Source of the DNA: Candidatus Melainabacteria bacterium
GTDB taxonomy: Bacteria; Actinomycetota; Actinomycetes; Mycobacteriales; Pseudonocardiaceae
Reading direction: 5' to 3'
Assembly (NCBI GenBank): GCA_903970565.1
Contig: CAJCJE010000876.1
Coordinates: forward strand, 1-5,371
Length of the DNA: 5,371 nucleotides
Part shown: piece after piece, positions 4,187-5,371 of the stretch
Position numbering within the stretch: the first letter of the stretch is position 1
How the letters are laid out: the number at the start of each line of letters is the position of its first letter
Notes under the pieces: generated by a model
Databases searched by the model: none
What the model saw: only the letters and a program-made list of their open reading frames with translations
Told to the model about the DNA's origin: nothing
Program-made: the position numbers and the translations under genes

Positions 4187-5077
4187 ATGAGCACTGGTAC
4201 CGAAGCACCGCACACCGGATCGCCGCGCGCCGGCGTCGTCGGCCTGGGCATGATCGGCGGCGGGGTCGCGGTGAGTCTGGCCCGGAGCGGCCGAATCCCC
4301 GCCGTCCACGACATTCGCCCCGACGCCGTCAAGGACCTCGCCGGCGTTCCCGAACAGCTGTCTTCCGCCGCCGAGGTCGCGTCGGCCAGCGATGTCGTCC
4401 TGGTCGCCGTCGTCGACGCCGACCAGGCCAGAGCAGTACTGGGCGGCAAGGACGGTCTGCTGGCCGGCGCACACCCCGGTCTCGTCGTCGTTCTACTGTC
4501 CACAGTGGCCGTTCCGGTCGTGCACGAACTGGCGCAGTCCTGTGCTCGGGCCGGAGTCGACCTGCTCGACTGCGGAGTCACACCAGGCGACAAGGCCGCC
4601 GAGAACGGCATGGTCGCGATCGTCGGCGGCGAGACCGAGGTGGTTGAACGCGCCATGCCGGTGCTGCGCGACTTCGCGAAGAAAGTGGTCCACTGTGGAC
4701 CGTTGGGCACCGGCATGGCCACCAAGATCGCCCGCAACGTCATCACCTACGGCTGCTGGACCGTGGTCAACGAGGCGGCGGCACTCGCACGATCAGCGGG
4801 TGTCGAACCGGAAACGCTGATCACCGTTGTCGACAGCGCCGACCCTCGGGGCGCGACCCTGTTCTCCTGGCTGCGCGAGCAGATCGCCGACAACGCGCGG
4901 ATTCGCGCGCTGGTCCCCCAGGTCGCCACCTTGCTGGACAAGGACCTCGCGGCGGCCCAGGACCTCGCGGCACACGTCGACCTCCCGGTGCCCGTCGTCG
5001 ACATCGCCCGCGCGAACGGTCCCCGGACCCTCGCCTTCGACATCCCCGCCCTCGACACCCCGCAGGACAACCGATGA
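4187..5077 (+). CDS. NAD(P)-dependent oxidoreductase, beta-hydroxyacid dehydrogenase family
   Basis: This is a 296-residue protein of the 3-hydroxyisobutyrate / 6-phosphogluconate dehydrogenase superfamily. The Rossmann domain (about 14-170) has GLGMIG at 19-24 and an acidic residue after the second strand (HDIRPD, D42), favouring NAD over NADP. The substrate loop at 128-148 reads DCGVTPGDKAAENGMVAIVGG and replaces the usual DAPVSGG. The catalytic lysine motif is GTGMATKIARN, with K180 and N184; R183 stands where the family usually has a first Asn. The helical C-terminal domain (about 180-290) supplies dimer contacts. Likely reaction: reversible oxidation of a 3-hydroxy acid or a semialdehyde/glyoxylate-like reduction, substrate unknown. 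The start is fixed by AGGAG (4175-4179) seven bases before ATG. The stop overlaps the next start (ATGA, 5074-5077), so the two are translationally coupled. Confidence 0.88.
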   Translation: MSTGTEAPHTGSPRAGVVGLGMIGGGVAVSLARSGRIPAVHDIRPDAVKDLAGVPEQLSSAAEVASASDVVLVAVVDADQARAVLGGKDGLLAGAHPGLVVVLLSTVAVPVVHELAQSCARAGVDLLDCGVTPGDKAAENGMVAIVGGETEVVERAMPVLRDFAKKVVHCGPLGTGMATKIARNVITYGCWTVVNEAAALARSAGVEPETLITVVDSADPRGATLFSWLREQIADNARIRALVPQVATLLDKDLAAAQDLAAHVDLPVPVVDIARANGPRTLAFDIPALDTPQDNR

Positions 5078-5371
5078 ACGACGAAGCACGACAGCGCGGC
5101 CTGGACATGATGGACGCGGTCTACGGCACCGGATTCAGCGCCACCGTGCCCGACGCGGACACACCCGTGCTGGCCGACACCGTCGACCACCTGTTCGGCG
5201 AGATCTGGAGCAGGCCCGGCCTGTCCGTTCGGGATCGGCGGCTGCTGGTCATCGGCGCGACCGCGGCACTCGGCCGGCCCGACCTGATCGAGATCCAGGT
5301 CCGTGGCGCGCTGGCCAACAACGAACTGACCACGGAAGAATTGCGCGAAGCAGTACTACAGCTGCACTACT
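5074..5371 (+). CDS. Carboxymuconolactone decarboxylase family protein, 3' truncated by window
   Basis: Ninety-nine codons are visible before the window ends. After a short N-terminal helix (GLDMMDAVYG), the sequence shows the family core: VDHLFGEIWSRPGLSVRDRRLLVIGATAALGR, in pieces at about 37-68, then EIQVRGALANNELTTEELREAVLQLHYY-like residues to the edge. This is the all-helical CMD fold of PcaC-type gamma-carboxymuconolactone decarboxylases and AhpD relatives. No CxxC appears in the visible part, so it is more PcaC-like than AhpD-like. The ATG overlaps the dehydrogenase stop by four bases, and AGGA (5064-5067) lies six bases upstream. Many CMD-fold proteins act on compounds other than carboxymuconolactone, and no other protocatechuate-pathway gene is seen here, so the specific substrate is open. 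Confidence 0.88.
   Translation, partial: MNDEARQRGLDMMDAVYGTGFSATVPDADTPVLADTVDHLFGEIWSRPGLSVRDRRLLVIGATAALGRPDLIEIQVRGALANNELTTEELREAVLQLHY

Noticed and set aside
4075..4746. Leftward frame of 223 codons opposite the dehydrogenase
   Set aside because: Ser/Thr/Arg/Pro-rich shadow of the dehydrogenase gene, with no supporting signals.
1..5371. CRISPR array, tRNA, rRNA, insertion sequence or phage attachment site
   Set aside because: No regularly spaced repeats, no tRNA-like cloverleaf or rRNA signature, no transposase or terminal inverted repeats with target duplication were seen.

Overview
The window is high-GC DNA (coding regions clearly GC-rich, with strong G/C preference at third codon positions) and reads as the chromosome of an actinomycete. 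The evidence is the tandem pair of GAF-ANTAR proteins, the WHG-type TetR regulator, the CBS-CBS-BON protein and the use of GTG/TTG and probable leaderless starts. A Pseudonocardiales- or Mycobacteriales-like host would fit, but the sequence alone does not settle the genus.

Layout. Bases 1-89 probably hold the last codons of a rightward gene. It converges on a leftward CBS-CBS-BON gene (150-860), and a GC-rich hairpin lies between the two stops. A 470-base gap follows, with an 11-bp stem-loop and repeated CGGTCGA motifs. It ends in a possible short leader ORF whose stop overlaps the start of the first GAF-ANTAR gene (1332-2060). The second GAF-ANTAR gene (2133-2879) follows after 72 bases, with its own plausible promoter and a strong ribosome binding site. 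Then comes a 397-base noncoding stretch. Its first part (2931-3070) is only about 45% GC by hand count and carries a 13-bp inverted repeat. Its second part has a triple hexamer that can form two mutually exclusive hairpins.

The right half looks like one regulatory unit. A TetR regulator (3277-3963) is followed by a stem-loop, then by a promoter whose -10 region is covered by a 21-bp near-palindrome centred on 4067, a good candidate TetR operator. Next come an NAD-dependent beta-hydroxyacid-dehydrogenase-like oxidoreductase (4187-5077) and, with an ATGA start/stop overlap, a carboxymuconolactone-decarboxylase-family gene that runs off the window (5074 onward). The inferred logic is that the TetR protein represses the two-gene catabolic or detoxification operon and releases it on binding a small substrate-like ligand.

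The left half is sensory. The CBS-BON protein probably senses adenine nucleotides. The two GAF-ANTAR proteins probably sense a small molecule or redox state through GAF and act on nascent RNA through ANTAR. No complete new system is demonstrated. The most testable points are the TetR operator, the structured AT-rich intergenic region next to the ANTAR genes, and the coupled leader peptide.
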